Of a DNA stretch of 64,000 nucleotides, positions 1 through 8,734 are shown piece by piece. The notes below the pieces were generated by a model that saw only the letters and a program-made list of their open reading frames with translations, searched no databases and was not told where the DNA came from. The DNA lies in NCBI GenBank assembly GCA_019358895.1, contig JAHHIG010000014.1:62001-126000 (forward strand), in the 5' to 3' direction. The translations under genes were made by a program, and so were the position numbers. How positions within the stretch are numbered: the first letter of the stretch is position 1; each line of letters starts with the position of its first letter. This stretch comes from Tildeniella nuda ZEHNDER 1965/U140. GTDB taxonomy: Bacteria; Cyanobacteriota; Cyanobacteriia; Leptolyngbyales; Leptolyngbyaceae.

Positions 1-231
1 AGCTTGCTGAAATGTCTTTAACGCCTCCTGATACTGCTTTTGTTCCAGTTGCTTATTTCCTTGCTCGAACAGGCGATTTGCTTCACGCAAAGCTGCACTG
101 CCCTCCTCTGCCTTCTGATTTTGCGCGATCGCCGTTTGAGCGATCGCAGGTGAAACCACAGTGGGGATTGATGGACTCAGGCAAATGCAAATAGTGGCAA
201 TTGCCAGACCAGCAGACTTCAGGTGATGCAT
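1..231 (-). CDS. Exported TPR protein, N-terminal part (runs off the window)
   Basis: Reading leftward from the ATG at 229-231, an uninterrupted frame of 77 codons runs to the window edge. It begins MHHLKSAGLAIATICICLSP and has a hydrophobic signal segment ending in repeated AIAQ sites, typical of exported cyanobacterial proteins. A TPR-like helix follows (residues about 55-77, ANRLFEQGNKQLEQKQYQEA). This N-terminus closely resembles those of the TPR-CHAT genes at 19268 and 25375, so a C-terminal CHAT protease domain is likely beyond the edge; that is inference. The promoter-like element at 266-299 precedes it, and a GAGGA ribosome-binding sequence lies just before the start. A divergent Uma2 gene lies upstream. 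Confidence 0.8.
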   Translation of the reverse strand, partial: MHHLKSAGLAIATICICLSPSIPTVVSPAIAQTAIAQNQKAEEGSAALREANRLFEQGNKQLEQKQYQEALKTFQQA

Positions 232-265
232 CAAAAAATCCTCTAGGGGTAGAGAAGCTCATCAG

Positions 266-299
266 TAATCTATCACTCTCGTTTGCGAGAGGTTATGCA
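266..299 (-). promoter_or_regulatory. Shared TPR/CHAT promoter element, copy A
   Basis: On the minus strand this reads TGCATAACC, 12 bases, then GAGTGATAGATTA, ending 34 bp before the start codon of the exported TPR gene. The same element with the same 34-bp span is found at 8295-8328, 19200-19233 and 25300-25333, and in slightly altered form at 19064-19096. AACC and GATAGATTA are 16 bp apart, a spacing like that of ECF-type sigma promoters. A promoter role is inferred from conservation and position. Confidence 0.65.
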
Positions 300-387
300 G
301 TGTAAAGCTGATAGCTAGAAGCAGCAGCAGATATGATAGGTGTATTCAGTAATGCGCGATCGCCGTTCAGCCATCCAGGTACACGCC

Positions 388-960
388 ATGTCTGTTGCCA
401 CCAAACTCATGACACTTGAAGAGTATCTGAACTATGACGATGGCACCGATACCCGCTACGAATTGGTCAACGGGGAACTGATTGCCATGCCGCCCGAAAG
501 TGTCCTCAATCACCAAATTGCCTCTTTCCTGTTTGCCTCCTTTTTGCAACTGGGGATTCTTTACTACTGTTTAAGCATTGGGGCGCAGATTGCAGTCAGT
601 GGCTACCGCGCAACCGCACGACAACCCGATTTAATTGTTTTGTCAGAAGAAGTGGCAACAGCATTGGAGGGAGCAAGCCAGGATCTCATTACCCACGATA
701 TGCCACCGCCCCAGCTAGTGGTAGAAGTGGTTAGCCCCAAGCAAGAAAATCGCGATTACCGTTATAAACGCACTGAATATGTCGCCCGGCAGATTCCTGA
801 GTATTGGATTGTAGACCCGATCGCTCAAAAGATCACCGTCCTGGAATGGGTTGATGGTTTGTACGAGGAAATGGTGTACTAGGGCGATCAGTCCATCCGT
901 TCGCCCCAGTTTTCCACCTTAAATGTGACGGCTGCAATGGTTTTAAGCGCAGGACGCTGA
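388..960 (+). pseudogene. Uma2 family endonuclease-like protein with in-frame TAG near its C-terminus
   Basis: Uma2 proteins are PD-(D/E)XK-fold proteins that are very numerous in cyanobacteria; the function of most is unknown. The start at 388 gives the usual opening (MSVATKLMTLEEYL), rather than the in-frame ATG at 340. Family landmarks are RYELVNGELIAMPPES, QPDLIVLSEE and VVEVVSPKQENRDYRYKRTEY, then IPEYWIVDP. The frame is stopped by TAG at 880-882, yet continues in frame with a normal Uma2 tail (GDQSIRSPQFSTLNVTAA) to TGA at 958-960. The TAG probably replaces a CAG glutamine codon. The 164-residue product keeps the catalytic core, so activity cannot be excluded. It converges on the gene ending at 968. 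Confidence 0.75.
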
Positions 961-967
961 GTGAGGT

Positions 968-2017
968 TTACTGCGCAGGGGCGGCTTCAGGCTTTTGCAC
1001 CACGAAAAAGCAGCTATTGTATTCACTGCCGCTGTCTAACCCCCAAACGCCTGTAAACGGACGCACACCCCGATCGCTAACCGACTTCACCACCACATCA
1101 TACTGCCCTGGTTCCAGCACATAGGTGCCGACTGGACCTTGATTTGGGCACCCCTTCGGTCCTTCTCCCACATATTTTTTGCAATCGGTACAGGGTGCCA
1201 ACTCTTCCAGGCGCGGCGTCGGTCCGCTAAACACGATTCGCATCTTTTCTGGAGAATCATTCCGAATGACAACAGCGGTCGTGCCATCGCCCCTGGAGCC
1301 ACTGAACCCTGGACGATCAATCTTACCTGCTCCTTTTGCGCGCGTATCATTCACGATCGCTTGGGTATAGGAGCGTTTGACCGCTGCGGTTTGAGGATGC
1401 TTGGGATAGTCATCCAGAAATTTCTCAAACATAGCAAGCGCCTGCGGAAAAATTTTGCGATCGGCGTAGGCGTTGCCACAGGCTTGGTAAAAGCTGGGCA
1501 GATTGGTCGCAGGCTGCGGCAGCAGGTTGTGTTTGGTTAACGTCCCAGCTTGGTCACAGACCTTGGGTGTCACCAGAGCCACCATTGACGGCTGCTGAAA
1601 CAGTTGAGCCGTTTGCTGTTGGGTGGCACTCATCAATCCGGTTTCAGGATACTGCTTGGCAAGTTGGAGATAGGCTAGCAGCGCCGCTGCGCCTTTGCCT
1701 GCCTGCTGCTCGCTAACTCCCTTCTGAAACGTCTGACATTCCGCCTTTTTGACCTTTGCGGTCGCCACCAGGTCATCATCATCATTACCGGGATTAGCAG
1801 TAATTACTCGATCGAGAGCCGCGATCGCAGCAGTACAGTTAGCTGCATTGTATGCTTGCAACCCCTGTTTGTAATGATGGCGATCGACAAAGTATTGAAT
1901 GCTGCTGGGCAAGAAGAGAACCGCAACTGCCACGGTTCCCAAACCGAAAAGCCATCGACGTGTTTTGTTCGGTGGCGGCGTTTGCACCCTGTGGGGCGAA
2001 GGGGACACTTGAGACAT
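968..2017 (-). CDS. Membrane-anchored TPR-like protein with a Cys-containing C-terminal domain
   Basis: A 349-residue protein with a Pro-rich cytoplasmic N-terminus and one membrane segment at about residues 22-43 (RRWLFGLGTVAVAVLFLP). An extracytoplasmic helical repeat region follows that resembles divergent TPRs (YKQGLQAYNAANCTAAIAAL; PQALAMFEKFLDDYPKHPQTA). The last 110 residues form a beta-rich domain beginning TTAVVIRNDSPEKMRIVFSG, with a CTDCKKY...GCPNQGP cysteine cluster. The beta-rich part may sense or bind something at the membrane, but no function can be assigned. A GGAG ribosome-binding sequence is in AATAGGAGTCTCCC before the ATG. The 34-bp element of its neighbours was not found upstream. 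It probably belongs to the TPR/CHAT island by location. Confidence 0.7.
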   Translation of the reverse strand: MSQVSPSPHRVQTPPPNKTRRWLFGLGTVAVAVLFLPSSIQYFVDRHHYKQGLQAYNAANCTAAIAALDRVITANPGNDDDDLVATAKVKKAECQTFQKGVSEQQAGKGAAALLAYLQLAKQYPETGLMSATQQQTAQLFQQPSMVALVTPKVCDQAGTLTKHNLLPQPATNLPSFYQACGNAYADRKIFPQALAMFEKFLDDYPKHPQTAAVKRSYTQAIVNDTRAKGAGKIDRPGFSGSRGDGTTAVVIRNDSPEKMRIVFSGPTPRLEELAPCTDCKKYVGEGPKGCPNQGPVGTYVLEPGQYDVVVKSVSDRGVRPFTGVWGLDSGSEYNSCFFVVQKPEAAPAQ

Positions 2018-2574
2018 GGGAGACTCCTATTGAGTAAAGAGAGTGATTCATACCTGTGTTCAGCCGCATCAGTGAGGCAGATGGCACACATCAGCACAGC
2101 AACGTCAGCCAATGTTGTGAGTACCAACCTGGAACGATCGAGGGATAAATAGAACGAAGACTTTGAGTGCTGTGAACAAGCAGTAGTATCTGTTTCTGGT
2201 GTTTCTGTCTCTGCTTGCTTGCTTAATTAAAGAGTACGGTACCAGTCGGGTGAAAGAAGCGTCTTTTCTACCAACTCGTTGAATGAAAGCGGCGACATCG
2301 TTTGCACAAAACAGCAATGTGACGCAACCAACACCAGCCTGCTGTTAAAGACAAATTTCGGCGTTGCCTGGTGAAGGGATGAATCGAGGTGAATGCTGAG
2401 CTGATGCCATGCCCTGAGTGCAAGTCCACGCCTGTGTAAGTTGACGCATAGCCATAGAAATGGCAAGCACAGCAGTAAACAAAATCAACATCTGTGTCGA
2501 TCGATGTTCCTGTCCCCGTCTGATTCATCCACTATGCAGCAACATCCTATCGGTTTCACCTCTATGGCAGACAC
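2018..2574. other. Gene-free gap, 557 bp
   Basis: Several short open frames exist on both strands, but none has a convincing ribosome-binding site, domain-like composition or recognisable motif. The sequence should hold the promoter of the leftward gene starting at 2017 and the downstream end of the TPR gene at 2575. I see no tRNA, strong hairpin terminator or long repeat here. Confidence 0.5.
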
Positions 2575-3324
2575 CTAAACGGTTTCGACTTGTGGACGCT
2601 GCCCCACTTTGCGTAATAACAGATCTCGATTCTGTTGGGCTTCTTTGTTGCTGGGATTAATTTGCAAGGCTTGATCAAACGCCGCGATCGCCTCTTGATA
2701 GCGTTCTAGCTTTGCCAATGCTACACCCCGGTTGAACCAGGCAGATTCAAATTTGGGATTGAGGGCAAGTGCTTGGTCATACGCCGCGATCGCATCTTTG
2801 TAACGCTTCAATCTGCCCAGGGTCACGCCTTTGTTGTACCAGGCACTCACTCGCTTCGGCTCTAGCTGAATTGCCCGATCGTAGGCTTGCAGCGCGGCTT
2901 GCGGTTGTCCGCCATCGTCCAGCGCATTGCCCAACGTTACCCAGGCACCAGCCAGTTTCGCATCCAATTTTACGGCTTGCTGGAGCGCCGCGATCGCCTC
3001 CGGGTAGCGCTCCAGGTCGTACAGCGCCTGCCCGCGACTAGCCAGGGTGACGGCATGGTTGGGATACAGTTTGAGCACTCGGTCGAACAATGCCAATGCC
3101 TGTTCTGGTTTACCTGCGTTCAGCAATTCCCATCCCTGGTTAAACCACTGCTCGGCTTGTGCTGCCTGGTCAGCTTGTGCGGATGCTTTGGGTTGAAGTT
3201 CTAAAAGTGTGGCATTGGCTGGATGGGTGGTTGATGCCTGAGCAATGGTTGGTAAGGCAGGAATGGCATATCCGGTTAGTAGAACAAGAGAAATGGTGAA
3301 GCCAAGTTGTTTGAGAGATGACAT
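2575..3324 (-). CDS. Exported five-TPR protein
   Basis: A 249-residue protein with a signal peptide (MSSLKQLGFTISLVLLTGYA, Ala-rich cleavage region near residue 30). Five consecutive 34-residue TPR motifs run from about residue 58 to 230, each with the W/A-G-Y-A-P pattern (for example AWYNKGVTLGRLKRYKDAIA). TPRs are protein-protein interaction scaffolds. With no catalytic domain, it probably acts as an adaptor in the cell envelope, possibly for the TPR-CHAT proteins nearby; that partner is inferred. A GAGGA ribosome-binding sequence lies just upstream of the start. A degenerate copy of the island's promoter-like element lies at 3353-3382. Confidence 0.8.
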   Translation of the reverse strand: MSSLKQLGFTISLVLLTGYAIPALPTIAQASTTHPANATLLELQPKASAQADQAAQAEQWFNQGWELLNAGKPEQALALFDRVLKLYPNHAVTLASRGQALYDLERYPEAIAALQQAVKLDAKLAGAWVTLGNALDDGGQPQAALQAYDRAIQLEPKRVSAWYNKGVTLGRLKRYKDAIAAYDQALALNPKFESAWFNRGVALAKLERYQEAIAAFDQALQINPSNKEAQQNRDLLLRKVGQRPQVETV

Positions 3325-3352
3325 GATGGTTCCTCAATGGGTTTCAAGGAAA

Positions 3353-3382
3353 TATCACGCTTGAGTACCAGGAACATATGCA
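3353..3382 (-). promoter_or_regulatory. Degenerate copy (F) of the shared promoter element
   Basis: On the minus strand it reads TGCATATGT ... GCGTGATATTT. TGCATA and GTGATA start 24 bp apart, against 23 bp in the strong copies A, B, D and E. It ends about 28 bp before the start codon of the five-TPR gene. The AACC and GATTA parts are not conserved, so this copy is tentative. Confidence 0.35.
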
Positions 3383-3452
3383 GGGAAATTGCTGTTAGCC
3401 ATTAGCTTTTAGTTATTTCAGATGTGTATACAGCTGGAGAAGCAGCGAGTCG

Positions 3453-6050
3453 CTATTCTGCCTCGCCAATGAGTGTAAATGCTGCCCAATTCAGTGGATC
3501 AGGATATTTCTGTTTTGTAATCAACATTGCTTGCCGAAGTGCCTGTGCTTTGTTGGGTGATCTTTGCAGATTTTTATAGAACTCGGTCATCAGGAGAGCA
3601 GTTGAATCATCAGGTACTTTCCACAGGGAGACAATGATGCTGGGAACGCCTGCGGCAATGAGCGATCGCGATAAACCAATGACCCCATCGCCGGTAATTC
3701 TGCCACGTCCAGTGTCACAGGCACTCAGCACGACCAGTTCAGCCTTCAGCTTCATGTCCAAAATTTCGTCAGCTGTCAGCAACCCATCATTGAGTTCACC
3801 GTTACCAGATGGAGCAAGAGCGATCGCGCCGGGTAAACCCAAGCCTCTGAAGTCATCTAACAAACCATGAGTAGCTAGATGGATAAAGCGAGCATTAGGC
3901 ATTTGTTGGATAATTGCAGCTTTAGTTGCTTGCTGATCTGTGATGGCTTTTGTGTTGAGTAAGAAAGCAATTTCCATTGCTTCCCGTTTAGCTCCCAACA
4001 GGTTAGGCAGTTGCACAGGGGTATCTCCAGCACGAGTAGTGACCTTTGGCATAGTGGGATTGCCCACAACTAATGCAAATTGCCCGTTCTGCCAGATGCT
4101 TTTGCGCTTCTGTTCTTCTGCTTTCTTATGGGTCAGTTCCAGGACTTGAATGGATGGTGCTGTGAGAATTGTATGTTTCTCGATCAAAGCTTTACCATTA
4201 GCATCCAACAGTGCTGGGAAGGGAATCAAGAAGAGTTCGCCTTGAGGAACGAAGATGACACGCTGATCGGGATCTTTGGGAAGAAGATCGGCGATCGGCT
4301 CGATCAATAGTTGATGTAGTTGTTTCAGATTCTGAGTTTGCTTTTCTTGTAATTGCCGCAATGCTTCCGTTCCTAAACTAACTTCTACATCAGCCCGACC
4401 TCTGGCACCAATGGCATCACGGCTCTCGAAGACAAGATTTTCCAGTTCGGCAGTTTGAGCTTTGAGGTCAACTGGGCGAAAGGCAATTTCTCCTGTTGGT
4501 TTCACAACCCAGAGGTACAAACTCTCATCTCCAATCCTAGAATATTGAACCAGTGTGGCGTTTTGTGCTTTGGCAATTTGTATTATTTGGGTAACAGTTG
4601 GGTTGGCAATAAATGAAGATGTGGATGTATCAGATGATTTATTAGATTTATCTGTAATCACCGCTCCAGAATCTGTTGTCAATCGCTTCGTCAGCAGTTC
4701 CACAAAGGCTCGTGCCCGCCCTCTTTCAGCGATTTCCAGCGCAGAATTAATTTTGTTTTGGGCTATCAAAGACTGCTGCAACAGACGGTATGTCCTTTGC
4801 TGGGTTTCAAACAGGGAAATCTTTTGTTGATCGGCACGCTGATCAAAACGAAGTAATTCCCAAATCTCAAGGGCTTGAAACAATGCCGTTTCAGCAGTGG
4901 CAGGTTTGCCTAAACTAAGGAAGAGGACTCCCAGGTTATTTAAAGCACCCCCCTCACCCATGCCGTCTTTGATCTCACGAAAAATTGCGAGAGCCTGCTG
5001 CTGATATGTAATCCCCTCGTTATAATTATTCAGGGCACCGTACGCCATTGCGAGATTGCCCAAGGCGTTTCCCTCACCTTGGCGATCGTTGAGTCTACGG
5101 GCAATAGCTAAGTGCTGTTGTTGATAGTTGATCGCCTGGGAATAATTGCCTAGAAAAAGATATGCGTTTCCCAGATCTCCCAGAGACTTTCCTTCGTCAC
5201 GAGGATCTTTTATTTCACGAGCAATGGCTAGGCTTTGCTGCTCGTAGTCGATTGCCTTTGGGTAGTTGCCTAAAGACGAGTAGGTGTTGCCAAGATTGCC
5301 TAAAGCTTTGCCCTCACCTCGGCGATTTTTGACCTCGCGAGCAATAACTAAACTTTGCTGTTGGTAATCGATCGCCTTTGGGTAGTTTCCCAGGAACCAG
5401 TAAGCTAATCCAAGATTACCTAGGGCAACGCCCTCACCTTTGCGGTCTTTCAGTTCACGGGCAATAGCTAAACTTTGCTGCTGATAGTCGATTGCTAGTG
5501 GGTAATTACTTACAAACAAGTAAACCGCTCCAAGATTGCCTAGAGCACTCTCCTCCTCTTCGCGGTCTTTTAATGCACGAGCAAGGGCTAAATGTTGCTG
5601 GTGGTAATCGATTGCCCGCAAGTACTTGCCTAGAGACTCGTAGGTATTACCCAAATTCCTCAGGGCACGCCCCTCGCCTTGACGGTCTTTCAAAGCACGG
5701 GCGAGGGCTAAATGTTGCTCATAGTAATTGAGTGCTTGTGGGTAGTTGCTCAGAGCATAGTATGCATTGCCAAGCTTTTCTAACGCTTGCGCTTCACCTT
5801 GGTGGTCGTTAAGTTGGGGCGCATGGGCTAAACGTTGCTGGTAATAGCGAACTGACTGCGGGTAATTGCCTAGAGCTAGGTATGCAAGCCCCAAATTGTC
5901 TAGAGCTTGCACCTCATTCTGCGAATCTTTAATCTGTCGCGCTAGGGTCAATTGCTGATCAAAAAGTTCAATTGCTTGCTGTTTTTCACCTAAGACAAGG
6001 CGTGCTGAACCTATATTGCCTAGTGCATCTTCAGGGAACCTTTTTTGCAA
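3453..6050 (-). pseudogene. TPR-CHAT protein, C-terminal part separated by an IS630 insertion
   Basis: This is the larger part of a split gene, about 855 codons from the insertion point to the stop. It contains about ten 40-residue TPR units of the D-x-x-x-E-x-x-A-L-G-N-L-G type, each followed by a Y-Q-Q-x-L-A-I-A-R helix. A C-terminal CHAT protease domain shows both dyad motifs: HLATHG (His codon near 3867-3869) and LSACDTGRG. CHAT proteins are caspase-like cysteine proteases. Joining its GNIG... to the fragment at 7216-8262 restores a continuous 1202-residue frame. A TTG codon near 6050 lies within the IS end and is not a natural start. Expression as a signal-less C-terminal fragment is possible but unproven. 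Confidence 0.85.
5000..5980 (-). repeat. Coding tandem repeat of about 120 bp (TPR units)
   Basis: About eight 120-bp units recur in the split TPR-CHAT gene, each carrying a version of TTGCCTA...GC...CCCTC...CG on the plus strand. The units are clearly related at DNA level but more divergent than those at 17581-18780, suggesting an older expansion. Confidence 0.7.
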
Positions 6051-7221
6051 GAGGGTCTAACAGAGGGCAATCAAAATAATCAGATACTCTGGTTTTTAAT
6101 TCCAGTGCGGTCAATTTGCGTTCAGGTTCGACAATGGCTCGTTTAGCATGAATCCATTTCGGCTCAATCGCATTTAACCAAGGACTCTTGACTGGAAGTT
6201 TACACACAATCAATCGGACTCCAGTTCCAGTTTGCTTCACCTGACGGTTGTGATGCTTAATCCATTGCTGCACTTGTTTGGACAGATGCCAGGTGGCATT
6301 ATCCCAAATCAATGGCATGACTCGTTTGCCCATTTCACACACCTGATGAGTCACCCACTCCAAAAACTGGCAAGTGATTTCGCTGACGGGACGTTGTTCG
6401 ACAAAACGCACCAGCATCTGGGATTGAGATCTCAAGTACACCCCATAACAAGCAATTGCCTTCGGGTCAGACTCGGTTTTGTCTGCACTCTTTTCAACCA
6501 AATGCAACGGGTGCTTGTCCTCTGTCCAACTGTGCATCATCGGGTCACGCAACCGACTCCACCAGACCTCGTCCATAAATCCCAAGATCCAGTCTGAGTG
6601 CTTCTCACTGAGGCTAATCAGGCGGTTGCGTTGACGCTTTTTTAGTTCATACTGCTCATCGGGTGAAACAATCCAGGCTTTGGCTCGACTCCAGGTGATC
6701 TGCATCGCTTTGAGGGCTTCCTCAATCGTCGTCCGACTCACCTGATGTTCAGTAATTCTCTGTTCCCAACAAACCTCTGCTAACAAGTCTAAAGTCCAAC
6801 TTGAACGGGATTTCCCAAACTGGCGAGGATTCGCGTGTAGCAACTGCCGCAATTGGTTACGTTTGTCCTCATCAAAGATGGGTTGGGTTGTTTTAGGACG
6901 ACTCGATTCGGCTTTCAAACAAGCCAATCCCTGCTGCTCAAAGGCGTGAATGGTATTGCGAACCGTTTGCACACTGCAACCCACATAAGCCGCAATTTCC
7001 TTGGGTCTGGTTCGCTTTGCACTGGCTAAGAGAATTTGGCACCGTCGCACCGTAAAGGCATCTTTCGAGCGCAGTCCTTGTTTAAGAGAAACTTGCTCAG
7101 TTTCACTCAACGGGTGAACAGATAGTGGGGGATACATGAAGGCATTTGAGGAATGAGAAGGTTCTATTTTTAGAATAGTCCTTGCCTCCTTAATTGCACA
7201 GTAGGTCCGCTGAAGTCACAC
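6023..7221 (-). mobile_element. IS630-family insertion sequence inside a TPR-CHAT gene
   Basis: A 1199-bp element carries one DDE transposase. Its ends form an imperfect inverted repeat, GTGCATCTTCAGGGAACCT against GTGTGACTTCAGCGGACCT (14 of 19 matching), and it is flanked by TA within CTAG on both sides (6020-6023 and 7221-7224). TA duplication is the rule for IS630/Tc1-mariner elements. Removing the element with one TA joins codons TCT TTA CTA to GGC AAT ATA in frame. That recreates a TPR motif (EASLLGNIG), which supports the exact boundaries. Confidence 0.88.
6031..7137 (-). CDS. IS630-family transposase
   Basis: A 368-residue protein, normal for an IS630 transposase, catalysing cut-and-paste movement into TA sites. 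An N-terminal helix-turn-helix is visible (RPKEIAAYVGCSVQTVRNTI), followed by a second winged-helix-like region with KSRSSWTLDLLAEV. The DDE catalytic residues are seen as LGFMDEVWW (first Asp), PLIWDNATWH (second Asp) and SPWLNAIEPKWIHAKRAIVE (Glu). The frame is intact from ATG to TGA, and its last codons fall in the left inverted repeat. The element may therefore still be active. Confidence 0.92.
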   Translation of the reverse strand: MYPPLSVHPLSETEQVSLKQGLRSKDAFTVRRCQILLASAKRTRPKEIAAYVGCSVQTVRNTIHAFEQQGLACLKAESSRPKTTQPIFDEDKRNQLRQLLHANPRQFGKSRSSWTLDLLAEVCWEQRITEHQVSRTTIEEALKAMQITWSRAKAWIVSPDEQYELKKRQRNRLISLSEKHSDWILGFMDEVWWSRLRDPMMHSWTEDKHPLHLVEKSADKTESDPKAIACYGVYLRSQSQMLVRFVEQRPVSEITCQFLEWVTHQVCEMGKRVMPLIWDNATWHLSKQVQQWIKHHNRQVKQTGTGVRLIVCKLPVKSPWLNAIEPKWIHAKRAIVEPERKLTALELKTRVSDYFDCPLLDPLAKKVP

Positions 7222-8262
7222 TAGTAAAGATGCTTCCCACTGGAGATCACCAATTTCTTGTGCAATCTTGAGAGCTTTTTCATAAAAATTTAGAGCTTCC
7301 TGAATTTGCTCTTCTTTAAAGCGAAGAATTCCCAGGTTGCCTAAAGCTTTTGCCTCAACCTCTCGATCATTGATCTCTTTCCCAATTGCTAAAGCTTGCT
7401 TGAAGTTCTCACTAGCATGTGAATAGTCTTGTAATTCAATGTAAACAAGTCCCAAATTATTTAACGCGCTCGCCCGCCCTCGAGAATCTCCTAAATCCTG
7501 ATATATTTTAAGTGCCTGTTTCGTCAATTCGATAGCCAATTGAAACTGGTTGGCTTGGAACTGCCGAGTCCCTTTTATCAAAAGGTTTTCCGCTTCAGCT
7601 ATTTGTTGATCTCGATTAGGTTGCGCCGTAGCTGGAGACTGAGAGCGAATAGTATCACTAGAAGAAGTAGACGTATTACTGAGTAGTTTGAAAGAGCCTA
7701 GAAATTTATCTCCTTCTGTATTCAGTACCGATTCAGAAAGCGCCAAGATCGAAGCAATATAAAAGCGAGAGTTAACTTGATAAATTCTGGCTTTACCAAT
7801 AAGTCCGTCAGCAGTGGAAAAAACGACTTCTCTACCTGGGTGCGCTCCTAGTTGAATAGGACAAACCTTCAACAATTTGCCATTCAATCCATTAACCAAG
7901 TTGCTGGGTGCTGCATTCAGTGAGTGCTTAATTTGCTCTGGCAAAAGTTGAGCAGCTTGAAAATCAGCGAACTGTACTGCATAGGTTGCGGTTCTAGAAG
8001 TTAGCCAAACTCGATAACTTGTTGGATCACCTTCTGATTGACCTGGTATTTCTTCCTGACTGGGCTTCCCAGGAAGAAATACGCTGAACCCACCCTCAGT
8101 TGAGGTGGTTTCCTGCCATATTGCTGGTTTTTGCCTAGATGTCGTCTGTGCTTGGGCAGAGGAGAGGGAAAAGAGAGTAGAGTTTGGAGTGTAGAGAGAA
8201 ACCAGCGAAAACAGCGATGTGGCTGTGGCCAGTCTGGCTAGCTCTAGGCAGGGGCGCTTCAT
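7216..8262 (-). pseudogene. TPR-CHAT protein, N-terminal part (5' half of the IS-split gene)
   Basis: The start at 8262 (MKRPCLELARLATATSLFSL) is preferred over the upstream in-frame ATG at 8280 because AGAGAGGA precedes it at the right distance and it opens directly into a signal peptide ending SSAQAQ. A domain of about 150 residues follows (GGFSVFLPGKPSQEE ... GREVVFSTADG ... FLGSFKLL) of a type seen near the N-terminus of some cyanobacterial exported proteins; its role is unknown to me. TPRs begin near residue 190. The frame ends two codons into the IS (LLV then TGA), so the product would be an exported fragment lacking CHAT. Promoter element B lies 32 bp upstream. Confidence 0.85.
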
Positions 8263-8294
8263 GAAATCCTCTCTGAGCAAGAATAGCTTGTCGT

Positions 8295-8328
8295 TAATCT
8301 ATCACCCCTTGCGGTGTGAGGTTATGCA
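8295..8328 (-). promoter_or_regulatory. Shared TPR/CHAT promoter element, copy B
   Basis: On the minus strand: TGCATAACC, 12 bases, GGGTGATAGATTA, 34 bp in all, ending 32 bp before the preferred start at 8262. The ISAzo13-like element begins 8 bp beyond its upstream edge, so the element itself is intact and the split gene could still be transcribed. Confidence 0.65.
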
Positions 8329-8408
8329 ATGCTAAGAGCTTGTCAAGAAATAAGTTCATGGCTTTGGGATTAGAATAAGAGGCTAAATATCAGAATCGGA
8401 GTACCTGG

Positions 8409-8717
8409 ATGGGGAGCCAAAGCATTCATCAGTGCCAGTGTTGGGAGTGCCAGGAGGGAAACGCAACGACTCGGTCGCACCATGAACAACTGAATCTGTT
8501 GATGAGTCGTTTGAATGAACAGCAACGACGATGGATGGCAGCTTTAGAAGCAAAACGGCTAGGACATGGGGGAACGCAACGCTTAAGCGAGATCACTGGA
8601 CTTGACATCAACACGATTCGACGGGGACGACGGGAACTCGATGCGGGGTTAGCCAATCGACCCGTTGAGCGGATTCGAGTGACTGGGGGTGGGCGCAAAC
8701 GGGTAGAAAAAAACTAA
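8409..8717 (+). CDS. ISAzo13-like transposase, first frame (N-terminal part)
   Basis: This 102-residue frame carries the N-terminal region of the transposase: RRWMAALEAKRLGHGGTQRL followed by a helix-turn-helix (SEITGLDINTIRRGRREL). It ends RKRVEKN-stop. Just before the stop is the heptamer A AAA AAC in the reading frame (8707-8713). A -1 slip there would continue as EKKLTGVEQALQAIVETQ and join the second frame, giving one protein of about 420 residues, the usual size for the family. This is either programmed -1 frameshifting or a one-base deletion in the A run. Confidence 0.8.
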   Translation: MGSQSIHQCQCWECQEGNATTRSHHEQLNLLMSRLNEQQRRWMAALEAKRLGHGGTQRLSEITGLDINTIRRGRRELDAGLANRPVERIRVTGGGRKRVEKN

Positions 8718-8734
8718 CCGGAGTCGAACAGGCG

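Noticed and set aside
12-194. Short plus-strand open frame at the left edge
   Set aside because: It is antisense to a better frame (231 to 1, minus) with signal peptide, TPR, ribosome-binding site and promoter element.
880-882. TAG and TAA in the Uma2 genes as evidence of stop-codon recoding
   Set aside because: Other genes in the window end normally at TAG, TAA and TGA, and only the two Uma2 frames show this. Nonsense mutation is simpler.
2105-2528. Several 70-90 codon frames in the 2018-2574 gap
   Set aside because: No ribosome-binding site, no domain-like sequence, and they overlap one another in different frames.
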